The notes beneath the pieces were generated by a model. That model saw only the letters and a list, made by a program, of their open reading frames with translations, had not been told where the DNA came from and made no database searches. The position numbers were made by a program, and so were the translations under genes. This document shows, piece by piece, positions 49,181-58,418 of a DNA stretch of 64,000 bases (position 1 is its first letter; the number at the start of each line of letters is the position of its first letter). The DNA is from Microvirga lenta (GTDB taxonomy: Bacteria > Pseudomonadota > Alphaproteobacteria > Rhizobiales > Beijerinckiaceae): the NCBI RefSeq assembly GCF_020532555.1, contig NZ_JAJBBR010000006.1:1-64000 (forward strand), in the 5' to 3' direction.

Positions 49181-50788
49181 GTGCCCGTCATTGCCTCAAC
49201 CGCCGATCTCGCGTCGGACGCCGCGCGCGCGAACCGCTCGGCCTGGGCCGACCTGGCCCACGATCTCCGGGCGAAGCGCGCTGCGGTGGCCGAGGGCGGC
49301 CCGGCCAAGGCGCGCGAGCGCCATCTCGCCCGCGGCAAGCTCCTGCCCCGCGAACGCGTGACGCGCCTGCTCGATCCGGGCTCTCCCTTCCTGGAACTCG
49401 GCTCGCTGGCCGCTTACGGCATGTACGAGGATGCGATCCACGGGGCCGGGATCATCACCGGCATCGGCCGGGTCGAAGGCCGGGAGGTCATGATCGTCTG
49501 CAACGATTCGACGATCAAGGGCGGCACCTACTACCCGATGACGGTGAAGAAGCACCTGCGCGCCCAGGAAGTGGCCCGCGAGAACCGCCTGCCCTGCATC
49601 TACCTCGTCGATTCCGGCGGCGCGAACCTGCCCCATCAGACCGAGGTCTTTCCGGACCGGGAGCATTTCGGGCGGATTTTCTACAACCAGGCGACCCTCT
49701 CCTCGATGGGCATTCCGCAGATCGCCTGCGTCATGGGCTCCTGCACGGCGGGCGGCGCCTATGTCCCGGCCATGTCGGACGAGACCGTCATCGTGCGGCG
49801 CCAGGGCACCATCTTCCTCGGCGGACCGCCTCTGGTGAAGGCCGCCACCGGCGAGGTCGTCTCCGCCGAGGATCTGGGCGGGGCGGACGTCCATGCCCGC
49901 CAGTCCGGCGTGGCGGATCACTACGCCACGGACGACGTCCACGCGCTCGCCATCGTCCGCCGCATCGTCGGCACGCTCAACACGCGCAAGAACGTGAACA
50001 TCGATCTTTCCGACCCGGTGGAGCCGAAATACGCCATCGAGGACCTGGACGCGATCGTGCCCACGGACCTCAAGAAGCAGTACGACATCCGCGAGGTGAT
50101 TGCCCGGCTCGTGGACGGGTCGGAGTTCGACGAGTTCAAGCGCCTCTACGGCACGACCCTCGTGACCGGTTTCGCGCGGCTCTGGGGCATGCCGGTGGGC
50201 ATCATCGCCAATAACGGCATCCTGTTTTCCGAGAGCGCGCTCAAGGGAGCGCACTTCATCGAGCTGTGCTGCCAAAGGCGCATCCCGCTCCTGTTCCTGC
50301 AGAACATTTCCGGCTTCATGGTGGGCCGCCAATACGAGGCCGGCGGTATCGCCAAGGACGGAGCCAAGCTCGTGACGGCGGTGGCCTGCGCCCAGGTGCC
50401 GAAGATCACGCTGCTCGTCGGCGGCTCCTTCGGCGCCGGCAATTACGGCATGTGCGGACGCGCCTATTCCCCGCGCTTCCTCTTCACCTGGCCGAATTCC
50501 CGCATTTCCGTCATGGGCGGCGAGCAGGCCGCCAGCGTGCTGGCGACCGTGCGGCGGGACAACATCGAAGCCGAAGGCCGGTCCTGGAGCGTCGAGGAGG
50601 AGGAGACCTTCAAGGCTCCGATCCGCGACCGTTACGAGGAAGAGGGCAATCCGTATTATGCCACTGCCCGGCTCTGGGACGACGGGGTGATCCTGCCCTC
50701 CGAGACACGGCGGGTGCTGGCGCTGGCCTTCTCGGCGGCCCTCAACGCACCCGTGCCGGAGACGAAGTTCGGCGTGTTCAGGATGTGA
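49181..50788 (+). CDS. mccB: Methylcrotonyl-CoA carboxylase beta subunit
   Basis: The carboxyltransferase subunit (535 aa) of the leucine-catabolic biotin enzyme. MCC-specific blocks include [36 protein letters not shown] and [20 protein letters not shown] with [17 protein letters not shown]. The length fits MCC beta and is longer than the PCC beta in this window. The start is GTG 49181 with AGGGAG upstream. The expected biotin subunit and hydratase/lyase genes of this pathway are not nearby. Confidence 0.93.
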   Translation: MPVIASTADLASDAARANRSAWADLAHDLRAKRAAVAEGGPAKARERHLARGKLLPRERVTRLLDPGSPFLELGSLAAYGMYEDAIHGAGIITGIGRVEGREVMIVCNDSTIKGGTYYPMTVKKHLRAQEVARENRLPCIYLVDSGGANLPHQTEVFPDREHFGRIFYNQATLSSMGIPQIACVMGSCTAGGAYVPAMSDETVIVRRQGTIFLGGPPLVKAATGEVVSAEDLGGADVHARQSGVADHYATDDVHALAIVRRIVGTLNTRKNVNIDLSDPVEPKYAIEDLDAIVPTDLKKQYDIREVIARLVDGSEFDEFKRLYGTTLVTGFARLWGMPVGIIANNGILFSESALKGAHFIELCCQRRIPLLFLQNISGFMVGRQYEAGGIAKDGAKLVTAVACAQVPKITLLVGGSFGAGNYGMCGRAYSPRFLFTWPNSRISVMGGEQAASVLATVRRDNIEAEGRSWSVEEEETFKAPIRDRYEEEGNPYYATARLWDDGVILPSETRRVLALAFSAALNAPVPETKFGVFRM

Positions 50789-50860
50789 TCCGGGCCCGGG
50801 CCCTTGCCGTCGGCTCTCCCGGAGCCAGCTACCTTCCGAGAGGCCTTTTCGGGTACGGCG

Positions 50861-51682
50861 ATGGTTTCAGCGGAGAATTGCCGCCTGCGGTATGCGGAGC
50901 AGATCGTCGGAATCGTCGGAGTGGACGATCCGCGAATCAGGCGCGCTTTCGCCTCCGTTCCCCGTGAGGATTTCCTGCCTCCGCCTCCCTGGACCGTCAT
51001 CAGCCAGGGAGTGGCGACCCAGACCGGCAATATCGCCGACATCTACGACAACGTTCTCGTGGCCATCGACCGGGCGCGGGGCATCAATAACGGCGAGCCG
51101 GCGCTGCACGCGGCCTGGATCGGAGCCGTCAGCCCCCAGCCGGGCGAAACCCTGATCCATGTAGGCGCGGGCACCGGGTATTACACGGCGCTTCTGGCCC
51201 ACCTCGTCGAGCTGGGCGGGCGCGTGGAGGCTTATGAGTACGAGTCGGACCTGGCGGCCTGGGCCTGCGACAATCTGAGGGACTACCCCCAGGTAACCGT
51301 CCATGCCGCCTCCGCCTTCGGGCGCCCTCTTCCGGGTGCCGACGTCATCTATGTGAATGCCGGCGTGACCGCCCCCGATGCAGGCTGGCTGCAGGCGCTC
51401 CTGCGGGGCGGACGGCTGATCTTTCCCTGGCAGCCGCACCAGGGCTGGGGGACGACCATGCTCGTCACCCGGACGGGCAGGGGATACAGGGCCAAGCAAT
51501 TGATGAATGTAGGGTTCATTTCCTGCAGCGGCGAGACCACGAGGGGCCCCGGCGGGCCCCGGCCCTCGGAGGCCGATATCGCCGCCACGAGGTCCGTTTG
51601 GCCTGTATCGGAGCGCGAACCGGACTGGACCGCGACCGCCGTGTACGATGCCGTCTGGTTCTCGGCCGATTCCGTCGAATAA
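50861..51682 (+). CDS. Diverged protein-isoaspartate methyltransferase-like protein
   Basis: A 273-aa Rossmann-fold methyltransferase of the PCMT superfamily. The SAM motif IHVGAGTGYYTALLAHLVE is intact and VPREDFLPPP matches the family. The substrate loop usually reading GQTIS is replaced by NNGEPALHAAW, and there is a C-terminal extension of about 60 residues. It is probably not a standard isoaspartyl repair enzyme. ATG 50861 and an upstream TTG are both possible starts. Confidence 0.75.
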   Translation: MVSAENCRLRYAEQIVGIVGVDDPRIRRAFASVPREDFLPPPPWTVISQGVATQTGNIADIYDNVLVAIDRARGINNGEPALHAAWIGAVSPQPGETLIHVGAGTGYYTALLAHLVELGGRVEAYEYESDLAAWACDNLRDYPQVTVHAASAFGRPLPGADVIYVNAGVTAPDAGWLQALLRGGRLIFPWQPHQGWGTTMLVTRTGRGYRAKQLMNVGFISCSGETTRGPGGPRPSEADIAATRSVWPVSEREPDWTATAVYDAVWFSADSVE

Positions 51683-51987
51683 GGGGTAGATAGTCCCCTC
51701 AAAAGATTGTTGCCCTAACGCAACACCTTCAAACCTTCCTGATGCTGCCGTTCTTGGCCCAAGCTCCGCCGCGATGCCGCCATAAACCGCGCGCACCTGA
51801 AGATCATCGATAAAGTGCTTCTGAACCAACGCTTTATGACGAACGCACCAGGAATGGGATCTCCGGCATCGCCGAGGGGTCCTCCTTTCGGGGTCGTTGC
51901 ATCGGCGGCGTAGCACATGGCAGATCACGAAGGTTCCGTAACCAGTCGGAATTAGGCTGAGAAGCCAAATGGGGAAGAGTGACGTCC
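51683..51987. other. Gap before ilvD with no convincing gene
   Basis: These 305 bp hold a short GTTGC/GCAAC hairpin and a minus-strand frame (51715-51918) without a plausible start, ribosome binding site or recognisable domain. The ilvD ribosome binding site GGGGAAGAG lies at its right end. The promoter of ilvD must be here but no pair of hexamers is clear. Confidence 0.4.
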
Positions 51988-53718
51988 ATGGATGCGCGCC
52001 AGATCGACAAATCGAAATTGCCGAGCCGTCACGTGACGGTCGGGCCGGCGCGCGCGCCCCATCGCTCGTATCTCTACGCCATGGGCCTCACCAGCGAGCA
52101 GATCGCGCAGCCCCTGGTCGGCGTCGCCACCTGCTGGAACGAGGCCGCTCCCTGCAACATCTCCCTCATGCGTCAGGCCCAGGCGGTGAAGAAGGGCGTC
52201 GCCGCCGCCCGGGGCACGCCGCGCGAGTTCTGCACCATCACCGTCACCGACGGCATCGCCATGGGCCACCAGGGCATGAAGTCCTCGCTCCCGTCCCGCG
52301 AGGTGATCGCGGATTCGGTCGAGCTGACCATGCGCGGCCACTCCTACGACGCGCTCGTCGGCATGGCGGGCTGCGACAAGTCCCTGCCCGGCATGATGAT
52401 GGCCATGGTGCGCCTCAACGTGCCTTCCATCTTCATCTATGGCGGTTCGATCCTGCCCGGTAATTTCCGGGGACGGGCCGTCACGGTCCAGGACATCTTC
52501 GAGGCCGTCGGCAAGCATTCCGTCGGCGAGATGTCGGACGAGGACCTGACCGAGCTCGAACAGGTGGCCTGCCCGTCGGCTGGCGCCTGCGGCGCCCAGT
52601 TCACCGCCAACACCATGGCGACGGTCTCCGAGGCCATCGGGCTCGCGCTTCCGTATTCGGCCGGCGCCCCGGCGCCCTATGAGATCCGCGACCGGTTCTG
52701 CGCCGCTGCCGGCGAGATGATCATGGAGCTGATCGCCAGGAACATCCGTCCGCGCGATATCGTGACCCGCAAGGCGCTCGAGAACGCCGCGACGGTGGTG
52801 GCCGCCTCCGGCGGCTCGACCAACGCGGCCCTCCATCTGCCGGCCATCGCCCACGAGGCTGGGATCAAGTTCGACCTTTTCGACGTGGCCGACATCTTCA
52901 AGCGCACGCCCTACATCGCGGACCTCAAGCCCGGCGGCCGGTACGTGGCGAAGGACATGTTCGAGGTCGGCGGCATCCCGCTCCTCATGAAGACCCTTCT
53001 CGACCACGGCTACATGCACGGCGACTGCATGACCGTGACCGGCCGCACCATGGCGGAGAATCTCGCCTCGGTGCAGTGGAACGACCATCAGGACGTCGTG
53101 TATCCGGCCGACAGGCCGATCACCCCGACGGGCGGCGTCGTGGGCCTCAAGGGCAACCTCGCTCCCGAGGGCGCCATCGTGAAGGTGGCGGGCATGCCGA
53201 CCGAGAAGCAGACCTTCCGCGGCCCGGCCCGGGTCTTCGACGGCGAGGAGGCCTGCTTCGACGCCGTGACCCATCGCCGGTACAACGAGGGCGAGGTGCT
53301 CGTGATCCGCTACGAGGGGCCGCGCGGTGGCCCCGGCATGCGCGAGATGCTCTCCACCACGGCGGCCCTCTACGGCCAGGGAATGGGCGACAAGGTGGCG
53401 CTCATCACGGACGGCCGCTTCTCGGGCGCGACCCGCGGCTTCTGCATCGGCCATGTGGGGCCGGAGGCGGCGGTCGGAGGCCCCATCGGCCTCATCAGGG
53501 ACGGCGACATCATCGTTCTCGATGCCATCAAGGGCACCATCGACGTGGAGCTCTCGGAGGAGGAGCTGGCGCGCCGCCGCGCCGAGTGGAAACCCCGCGA
53601 GACCTTGTCGACCTCGGGCTATCTCTGGAAATATGCGCAAACAGTGGGTCCTGCGCGGGATGGGGCGGTCACTCATCCCGGCGGAGCCGCAGAAAAAGAA
53701 ACCTATGCGGACGTCTAG
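51988..53718 (+). CDS. ilvD: Dihydroxy-acid dehydratase
   Basis: IlvD (576 aa) makes 2-oxo acids from dihydroxy acids in branched-chain amino acid synthesis, using an iron-sulfur cluster. The three cluster cysteines lie in VATCWNEAAPCN, GMAGCDKSLPGM and CPSAGACGAQFTANTM. ITDGRFSGATRGFCIGHVGP and the C-terminal WKYAQTVGPARDGAVTHPGG are also standard. ATG 51988 is preferred to a GTG three codons earlier. Its last 14 bp overlap the next gene. Confidence 0.96.
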   Translation: MDARQIDKSKLPSRHVTVGPARAPHRSYLYAMGLTSEQIAQPLVGVATCWNEAAPCNISLMRQAQAVKKGVAAARGTPREFCTITVTDGIAMGHQGMKSSLPSREVIADSVELTMRGHSYDALVGMAGCDKSLPGMMMAMVRLNVPSIFIYGGSILPGNFRGRAVTVQDIFEAVGKHSVGEMSDEDLTELEQVACPSAGACGAQFTANTMATVSEAIGLALPYSAGAPAPYEIRDRFCAAAGEMIMELIARNIRPRDIVTRKALENAATVVAASGGSTNAALHLPAIAHEAGIKFDLFDVADIFKRTPYIADLKPGGRYVAKDMFEVGGIPLLMKTLLDHGYMHGDCMTVTGRTMAENLASVQWNDHQDVVYPADRPITPTGGVVGLKGNLAPEGAIVKVAGMPTEKQTFRGPARVFDGEEACFDAVTHRRYNEGEVLVIRYEGPRGGPGMREMLSTTAALYGQGMGDKVALITDGRFSGATRGFCIGHVGPEAAVGGPIGLIRDGDIIVLDAIKGTIDVELSEEELARRRAEWKPRETLSTSGYLWKYAQTVGPARDGAVTHPGGAAEKETYADV

Positions 53719-54568
53719 CCTTATCGCCATCTCCTTCGGTGTCGGCCTCCTGGGAACGGGGGCCGCCCATGCGCTCGACGCCGCACCGCGTCCGCAGCCG
53801 CTTGCGCCGACGCTCACCCCGGCACTTCCCACGCTCAGCCCGAAGATCACGCCCGCCGTCAAGTACAGCTCGGCGCGCGAGGCCCTGCGCAACGGCATGC
53901 GCGACTACAATGCGGGCGACAAGGTCGGGGCCGCCCAGGCCCTCGAATACGCGGCGGGGCAGGGGCATACTCTCGCCCTGTGGAAGCTCGGCCGCATGTA
54001 TGCCGACGGCGACGGGGTCGAGCACGACGACCTGAAGGCCTTCGAGTATTTCTCCAAGCTCGCGGACCAGAATGCGGACGAGAGCCCCGATTCACCCAAT
54101 GCGGCCGTCGTCTCCAGCGCTTTCGTGGCGCTCGGCGGCTACTTTCTGGACGGGATCAAGGGCACCTATGTGAGCGCCAATCCCCGGCGCGCCGTCGAGA
54201 TGTTCAGCTACGCGGCGTCGTATTTCAGCGACCCCAACGCGCAGTACAACCTCGCTCGCCTCTATCTCGAGGGAACCGGCGTCGCGAAGGACGCGCGCCG
54301 CGCGGCCCGCTGGTTCAATTTGGCGGCCGAGAAGGGCCACCCGGCCTCTCAGGCCCTCCTCGGGCACCTGCTCATCAACGGACAGGGCGTTCCGCGCCAG
54401 ACGGCCAAGGGCCTGATGTGGCTGACCCTCGCCCGCGAAGGCAGCTCCGGCTCCGCCAAGGATCGTTGGATCGACAAGCTCTACGAGGAAGCCTTCGCCG
54501 ATTCGGCCGAAAGCGACCGCAAGCTCGCCCTGGCGCTTCTGGAGCAGTATATCCAGTCCCGCCGATAG
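53705..54568 (+). CDS. exoR: ExoR-like periplasmic Sel1-repeat regulator
   Basis: A 287-aa protein with a signal peptide (residues 1-23, ending AAHAL) and four to five Sel1 repeats (YAAGQGHTLALWKLGRMYAD, YNLARLYLEGTGVAKDARRA, FNLAAEKGHPASQALLGHLL). Size, order and motifs match rhizobial ExoR, which binds the sensor ExoS/ChvG in the periplasm and restrains exopolysaccharide and host-associated gene expression until cleaved. The gene starts inside ilvD (14-bp overlap). I cannot exclude another Sel1 family member. Confidence 0.75.
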   Translation: MRTSSLIAISFGVGLLGTGAAHALDAAPRPQPLAPTLTPALPTLSPKITPAVKYSSAREALRNGMRDYNAGDKVGAAQALEYAAGQGHTLALWKLGRMYADGDGVEHDDLKAFEYFSKLADQNADESPDSPNAAVVSSAFVALGGYFLDGIKGTYVSANPRRAVEMFSYAASYFSDPNAQYNLARLYLEGTGVAKDARRAARWFNLAAEKGHPASQALLGHLLINGQGVPRQTAKGLMWLTLAREGSSGSAKDRWIDKLYEEAFADSAESDRKLALALLEQYIQSRR

Positions 54569-54595
54569 ATCGGCCGGGCGGGCAATGTGTTCCGC

Positions 54596-55381
54596 CTACT
54601 CGACGTCGAGATCGACCATCACGGGGACGTGGTCCGAGGGCTTGTCCCAGCCCCGGACCTCCTTGCGGATCGAGGCCGTCTTGAGCCGATCCTGCGCGTG
54701 CGACGAGAGCAGGAGGTGGTCGATGCGGATGCCGTGGTTCCGCTGGAAGGCGCCGGCCTGATAATCCCAGAACGAATAGAGTCCGGGCTGATCGCTGCAG
54801 GAGCGGACCGCGTCACCGAAACCCAGATTCAGGAGCGCGCGGAACCTGGCCCGGCTCTCGGGCTGGAACAGGGCGTCGTTCTTCCAGGCGGCAGGATCGG
54901 CAGCATCCTCCGGCTCCGGGATCACGTTGTAGTCGCCGCACAGGACGAGCGGCTCCTCCAGGGCCAGGAGCTTGCGCGCATGGGCCGTCAGCCGGTCCAT
55001 CCAGGCCAGCTTGTAGTCGAATTTCGGCGTTCCGATGGGGTTGCCGTTCGGCAGATAGATCGAGGCGACCCGCACGACTCCCTGCGATGTGGAGACGACG
55101 CCTTCGAGATAGCGCGCCTGTTCGTCGCTCTCGTCGCCCGGCAGCCCCCGGCGCACGTCTTCGAGCGGGCGCTTGGAGAGGATCGCAACGCCGTTATATG
55201 CCTTCTGGCCATGGATGGCGACATTGTAGCCGAGGGCCTCGATCTCGGCCCGCGGGAACGCCTCGTCCACGCATTTGAGCTCCTGCAGGCAGACGATGTC
55301 GGGCTCCGCGCTCTTCACGAAGGTGACGAGGTGGTCCAACCTCTGCTTGATGGAGTTCACGTTCCAGGTGGCTATTCTCAT
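54596..55381 (-). CDS. xthA: Exodeoxyribonuclease III
   Basis: A 261-aa AP endonuclease/exonuclease III for base-excision repair. It starts MRIATWNVNSIKQRLDHLV and has LQELKCVDEAFP with the metal Glu, AWMDRLTAHARKLL, VLCGDYNVIPEPEDA and the catalytic SDHVPVMVDLD at the end. Length is normal. It is convergent with the exoR-like gene. Confidence 0.94.
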   Translation of the reverse strand: MRIATWNVNSIKQRLDHLVTFVKSAEPDIVCLQELKCVDEAFPRAEIEALGYNVAIHGQKAYNGVAILSKRPLEDVRRGLPGDESDEQARYLEGVVSTSQGVVRVASIYLPNGNPIGTPKFDYKLAWMDRLTAHARKLLALEEPLVLCGDYNVIPEPEDAADPAAWKNDALFQPESRARFRALLNLGFGDAVRSCSDQPGLYSFWDYQAGAFQRNHGIRIDHLLLSSHAQDRLKTASIRKEVRGWDKPSDHVPVMVDLDVE

Positions 55382-55463
55382 CGTTCGACCTTCTTACTGC
55401 CGTACGCCTTCATCGGACGTCGCGGCTCGTCTGGCAAGGTCGAGGATGCAGATGGAGCCCGCG

Positions 55464-56438
55464 CTAGGCGGGTTCGAACTGAACTGCTTTTGTGGCTGAA
55501 GCTTCGTCGAGAGCGTCGATATCCGACCTCTCGAGGGTGAGCTTGGTTGCCGCGATCAGATCATGGACTTGCTCGACCGTCGTTGCGCTTGCAATGGGTG
55601 ATGTCAGGCCCGGACGGGCCAGGAGCCAAGCCAAGGCGATCTGGGCTTGCCCCGTCTTGTGTTTCCGCGCGATGCGGTCGAGCGTCTTCAGGATGCGCAG
55701 CCCCCGATCGTTCAGGTATTTCCCCATTCCGTGACCGCGCGGGCTCTTCCCGAAATCGTGTTCCGAACGGTACTTTCCGGTCAGGAAGCGGCTCGCGAGG
55801 GAAGAGTAGGAAATCACCCCGAGTCCACTGCTGCGGCAGACCTGTTGTGCGCTGCTTTCGAAGTTCTCGCGATCGTAGAGATTGTATTCAGGCTGGAGGG
55901 ACTCGTATCGGGGCAGTCCGGTTCTGGCGCTGACCGCGAGAGCCTCCCTCAACCTCTCGGCGCTGTAATTCGATGCGCCGATGGTCCGCACTTTCCCTTC
56001 CCGGATCAAATCGCCATAGGCTTCGAGCGTCTCTTCGAGGGCCGTGGCCTTGTCGTCGATGTGGGATTGATAAAGATCGATGTAGTCGGTCCGGAGGCGC
56101 TTCAGGGATGCCTCCACGGCCTTCCTGATATAGGCCTTCGAGAGGCCTTTGCGGTCGGGGGACAATTCCACCCCGACCTTGCTGGCGATGATGACCTTTT
56201 CGCGGTTCCCGCGCGCCTTCATCCAGTTGCCAATGATGGTTTCCGATTCACCGCCCTGGTTGCCGGGAACCCAGATGGAATACATGTCGGCCGTGTCGAT
56301 GAAGTTGAGACCAGCCGCGAAGGCCGCGTCCAGCAATCTGAAAGAGGTGGGCTCATCCACCGTCCAGCCGAAGACGTTGCCACCGAAACAGAGGATCGGA
56401 ACCTCAATGCCGGACCGGCCGAGTTGACGCTTCTCCAT
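55464..56438 (-). CDS. Aldo/keto reductase (first copy)
   Basis: A 324-aa NADPH-dependent aldo/keto reductase. The tetrad is Asp/Tyr in FIDTADMYS, Lys in VIIASKVG and His in YQSHIDD. The cofactor segment includes GASNYSAERLREAL and the C-terminal PIASATTVEQV. It starts MEKRQLGRSGIEVPILCFGG with GGGAGGG upstream. It is about 60% identical by eye to the second copy at 59715-60668. The substrate is unknown. Confidence 0.92.
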   Translation of the reverse strand: MEKRQLGRSGIEVPILCFGGNVFGWTVDEPTSFRLLDAAFAAGLNFIDTADMYSIWVPGNQGGESETIIGNWMKARGNREKVIIASKVGVELSPDRKGLSKAYIRKAVEASLKRLRTDYIDLYQSHIDDKATALEETLEAYGDLIREGKVRTIGASNYSAERLREALAVSARTGLPRYESLQPEYNLYDRENFESSAQQVCRSSGLGVISYSSLASRFLTGKYRSEHDFGKSPRGHGMGKYLNDRGLRILKTLDRIARKHKTGQAQIALAWLLARPGLTSPIASATTVEQVHDLIAATKLTLERSDIDALDEASATKAVQFEPA

Positions 56439-56456
56439 GGCAGCCCTCCCATACCC

Positions 56457-56504
56457 ATACTGTCTTTCTTCTCACACGGGACCTCCCCGTATGTGAAACA
56501 GTAT
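56457..56504. promoter_or_regulatory. ATACTGT/ACAGTAT inverted repeat in the divergent promoter region
   Basis: ATACTGT (56457-56463) and ACAGTAT (56498-56504) form a perfect 7-bp inverted repeat in the gap between the divergent reductase and ceramidase-like genes. Between them CGGG/CCCG and CACA/TGTG pairs occur with slightly different centres. It may hold overlapping promoters and an operator; there is no regulator gene beside it. Confidence 0.35.
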
Positions 56505-56637
56505 TTCAAGATATCCTGCTGCCAAGCATCGCACGGTTCAAGTTAGCCGTTGGAATAACATCCTAAGCCGAACGAAGGCCAATACTCAGAAGCGGTCCGA
56601 GATGCTAGAGCAGGCCATCCTCCCGAGGCCTTTAGCC

Positions 56638-57327
56638 ATGCCGACCTCCTGGTCCACGCCCATCGACAATTACTGCGAGCGGATCGGTGCCGGTTTCTGG
56701 GCCGAGCCTCTCAACGCGATCACCAACGGGGCGTTCGTTCTCGCGGCGGCTTACGCCTTTTTCCTCTGGCGGTGGGCCGGAGGCCGGGACCTTGCCGCAC
56801 TGTGGCTGATCGCGGTCACCGCCGCTGTGGGCATCGGCAGCTTTCTGTTCCACACCTTCGCCAATCGCTGGTCGGTCATGGCGGATGTGATCCCGATCGC
56901 AGTGTTCATCTACAGCTATTTCCTGCTGGCGCTGCGCCGCTACCTTCGCCTCGGATGGGTGGCGGCCGTCGCCGTGACCGTGCTCTTCGGCCTGTTCAAC
57001 TCGCTCTTCGTCCGCCTCTGGCTCGGCGTGTTCCCCGGGCTCACCCTCAACGGCTCCGTGAGCTACTTCCCCGCGGCGCTTGCTCTCGTCGCGGTTGGAG
57101 CGCTCTGCCTGCTGAGGGACAGGCGCGTCGCAGGCCGTGCTCTTCTTCTGGCCGCCGTCGTCTTTGCGGTTTCGCTCCTCTTCCGCTCCATCGACGACGC
57201 GCTCTGCTCCGCACTGCCCATCGGAACGCATTTCCTCTGGCATGTCCTCAACGCCCTGGTTCTCCTCATTCTCATGCGGGCAGCCATTGCCTCCGGCCCT
57301 GCGGATCGGGCAAAACCCGTCCGCTGA
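56638..57327 (+). CDS. Ceramidase-like seven-helix membrane protein
   Basis: A 229-aa membrane protein with about seven helices, matching the alkaline-ceramidase/CREST superfamily. It opens PIDNYCERIGAGFWAEPLNA, then has AITNGAFVLAAAYAFFLWRW, GIGSFLFHTFANRWSVMADV and GTHFLWHVLNALVL. These hold the conserved Glu, Asp and His residues of the predicted metal site. It may cleave amide-linked lipids. ATG 56638 has a GAGG nine bases upstream; an earlier in-frame ATG exists at 56602. Confidence 0.82.
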   Translation: MPTSWSTPIDNYCERIGAGFWAEPLNAITNGAFVLAAAYAFFLWRWAGGRDLAALWLIAVTAAVGIGSFLFHTFANRWSVMADVIPIAVFIYSYFLLALRRYLRLGWVAAVAVTVLFGLFNSLFVRLWLGVFPGLTLNGSVSYFPAALALVAVGALCLLRDRRVAGRALLLAAVVFAVSLLFRSIDDALCSALPIGTHFLWHVLNALVLLILMRAAIASGPADRAKPVR

Positions 57328-57362
57328 GCGGATTCGCGGCGGGACGTGTCAGGGAGAACGGT

Positions 57363-57920
57363 GTGGCGGCGGTCGAAATTCATGGATATGCCATCGTCTC
57401 CGACGACGACCGCATTGCCGATGCAGAGGGGCGGATGCCCGACGTGCTGCGCAACGAGGCCGACTGGGCTTATTTCCAGGACGGGCTCGACCGATCCGCC
57501 GTGACGGTGCTCGGGCGGCTGGGACATGAGGCCAATCCCAACCCGAGGGGCAGGCTGCGCCTGGTCGTGTCTTCATCCTCCGCCGGGCTGGAGCGGCGAG
57601 CTGACGGCTGGTGGTGGAACCCACAGGCTCTCGCATGGCGCGACGCCATCCGTCAGGTGCTGCCCGACGGGGGGCAGGTTGCCGTGCCGGGCGGGCGCCG
57701 GGTGTTCGATCTCTTCCTGGATATCAGCTACGACGCCTTTCACCTCTCGCGCACCGAAGGTGCGCGCATCCCCGGGGGCGTCGCGCTGTTCTCGCGCTGC
57801 GACAGCGGCGCGAGCGCAGAGACGATTCTGTCGGAGCGGGGAATGGAGGCGGGACCGCGCGGGGTTCTCGACCCGAGCGTGCCGGTCAGCCTTGTCGTTT
57901 GGCGGCGGAAAACGAACTGA
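57363..57920 (+). CDS. Dihydrofolate-reductase-fold protein
   Basis: A 185-aa protein of the DHFR/RibD-C fold. The N-terminus HGYAIVSDDDRIADAEGRMP resembles the DHFR opening, and VTVLGRLGHEANPNPRGRLR and VPGGRRVFDLFLDISYDAFH match the later strands. The usual catalytic loop is altered, so it may reduce another pterin, flavin or pyrimidine. It starts at GTG 57363 with AGGGAG upstream, 35 bp after the ceramidase-like gene. Confidence 0.75.
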   Translation: MAAVEIHGYAIVSDDDRIADAEGRMPDVLRNEADWAYFQDGLDRSAVTVLGRLGHEANPNPRGRLRLVVSSSSAGLERRADGWWWNPQALAWRDAIRQVLPDGGQVAVPGGRRVFDLFLDISYDAFHLSRTEGARIPGGVALFSRCDSGASAETILSERGMEAGPRGVLDPSVPVSLVVWRRKTN

Positions 57921-57968
57921 CGCCTGGATTTGGAGTTGTCTCCCCGTATCCGAATGTGGGGAGGTTTC

Positions 57969-58418
57969 ATGCGCTATCTGACGATCTCGGCGGCACTTGC
58001 CGCATTCCTCCTCACAGGCACGGCACTGGCGCAATCGGGGAGTTCGTCCTCGACGGGCGGCGGCGCGACGGGCGGTGGCGCCGCAACCGGCGGGACGGCT
58101 CCAACGGGAAGCGGTCCGACCGGCACAACCACATCGTCGTCCAACCAGCCGACATCCCCCGACGCCCCTTCAGGGGCCCTGACGCCGCCCATTCGCGCTC
58201 CCGGTTCGGAGGGCAGCACGGGCGGCGCGGCGGGAACGTCCGGCGCCGGACAGAACACCGGCACCGGTACGCGGGCCAATGCCGGACCGGGCGCGGGCGG
58301 AACCGCAGCCCCGAACTCCGTCGGCCCGACCCCTCGCGAGCAGGCGTTGGAGCGGCGGAGCCGGGAACTGGACCGCAGGATCAAGCGCGGAATCTGCGTG
58401 GACTGTATGGAAGACTAA
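57969..58418 (+). CDS. Low-complexity secreted protein with C-terminal CxxC
   Basis: A 149-aa exported protein. A signal peptide (residues 1-21, ending ALA) is followed by about 95 residues of Gly/Ser/Thr/Pro-rich low-complexity sequence. A charged helical end (PREQALERRSRELDRRIKRG) closes with ICVDCMED, containing a CxxC. I do not recognise it. A GGGGAGG site precedes ATG 57969. Confidence 0.72.
   Translation: MRYLTISAALAAFLLTGTALAQSGSSSSTGGGATGGGAATGGTAPTGSGPTGTTTSSSNQPTSPDAPSGALTPPIRAPGSEGSTGGAAGTSGAGQNTGTGTRANAGPGAGGTAAPNSVGPTPREQALERRSRELDRRIKRGICVDCMED

Noticed and set aside
51715..51918. Short minus-strand frame before ilvD
   Set aside because: No start context, ribosome binding site or domain; the gap is better left uncalled.
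51952..53898. 648-codon minus-strand open frame
   Set aside because: Antisense to ilvD and the start of the exoR-like gene; no family similarity.
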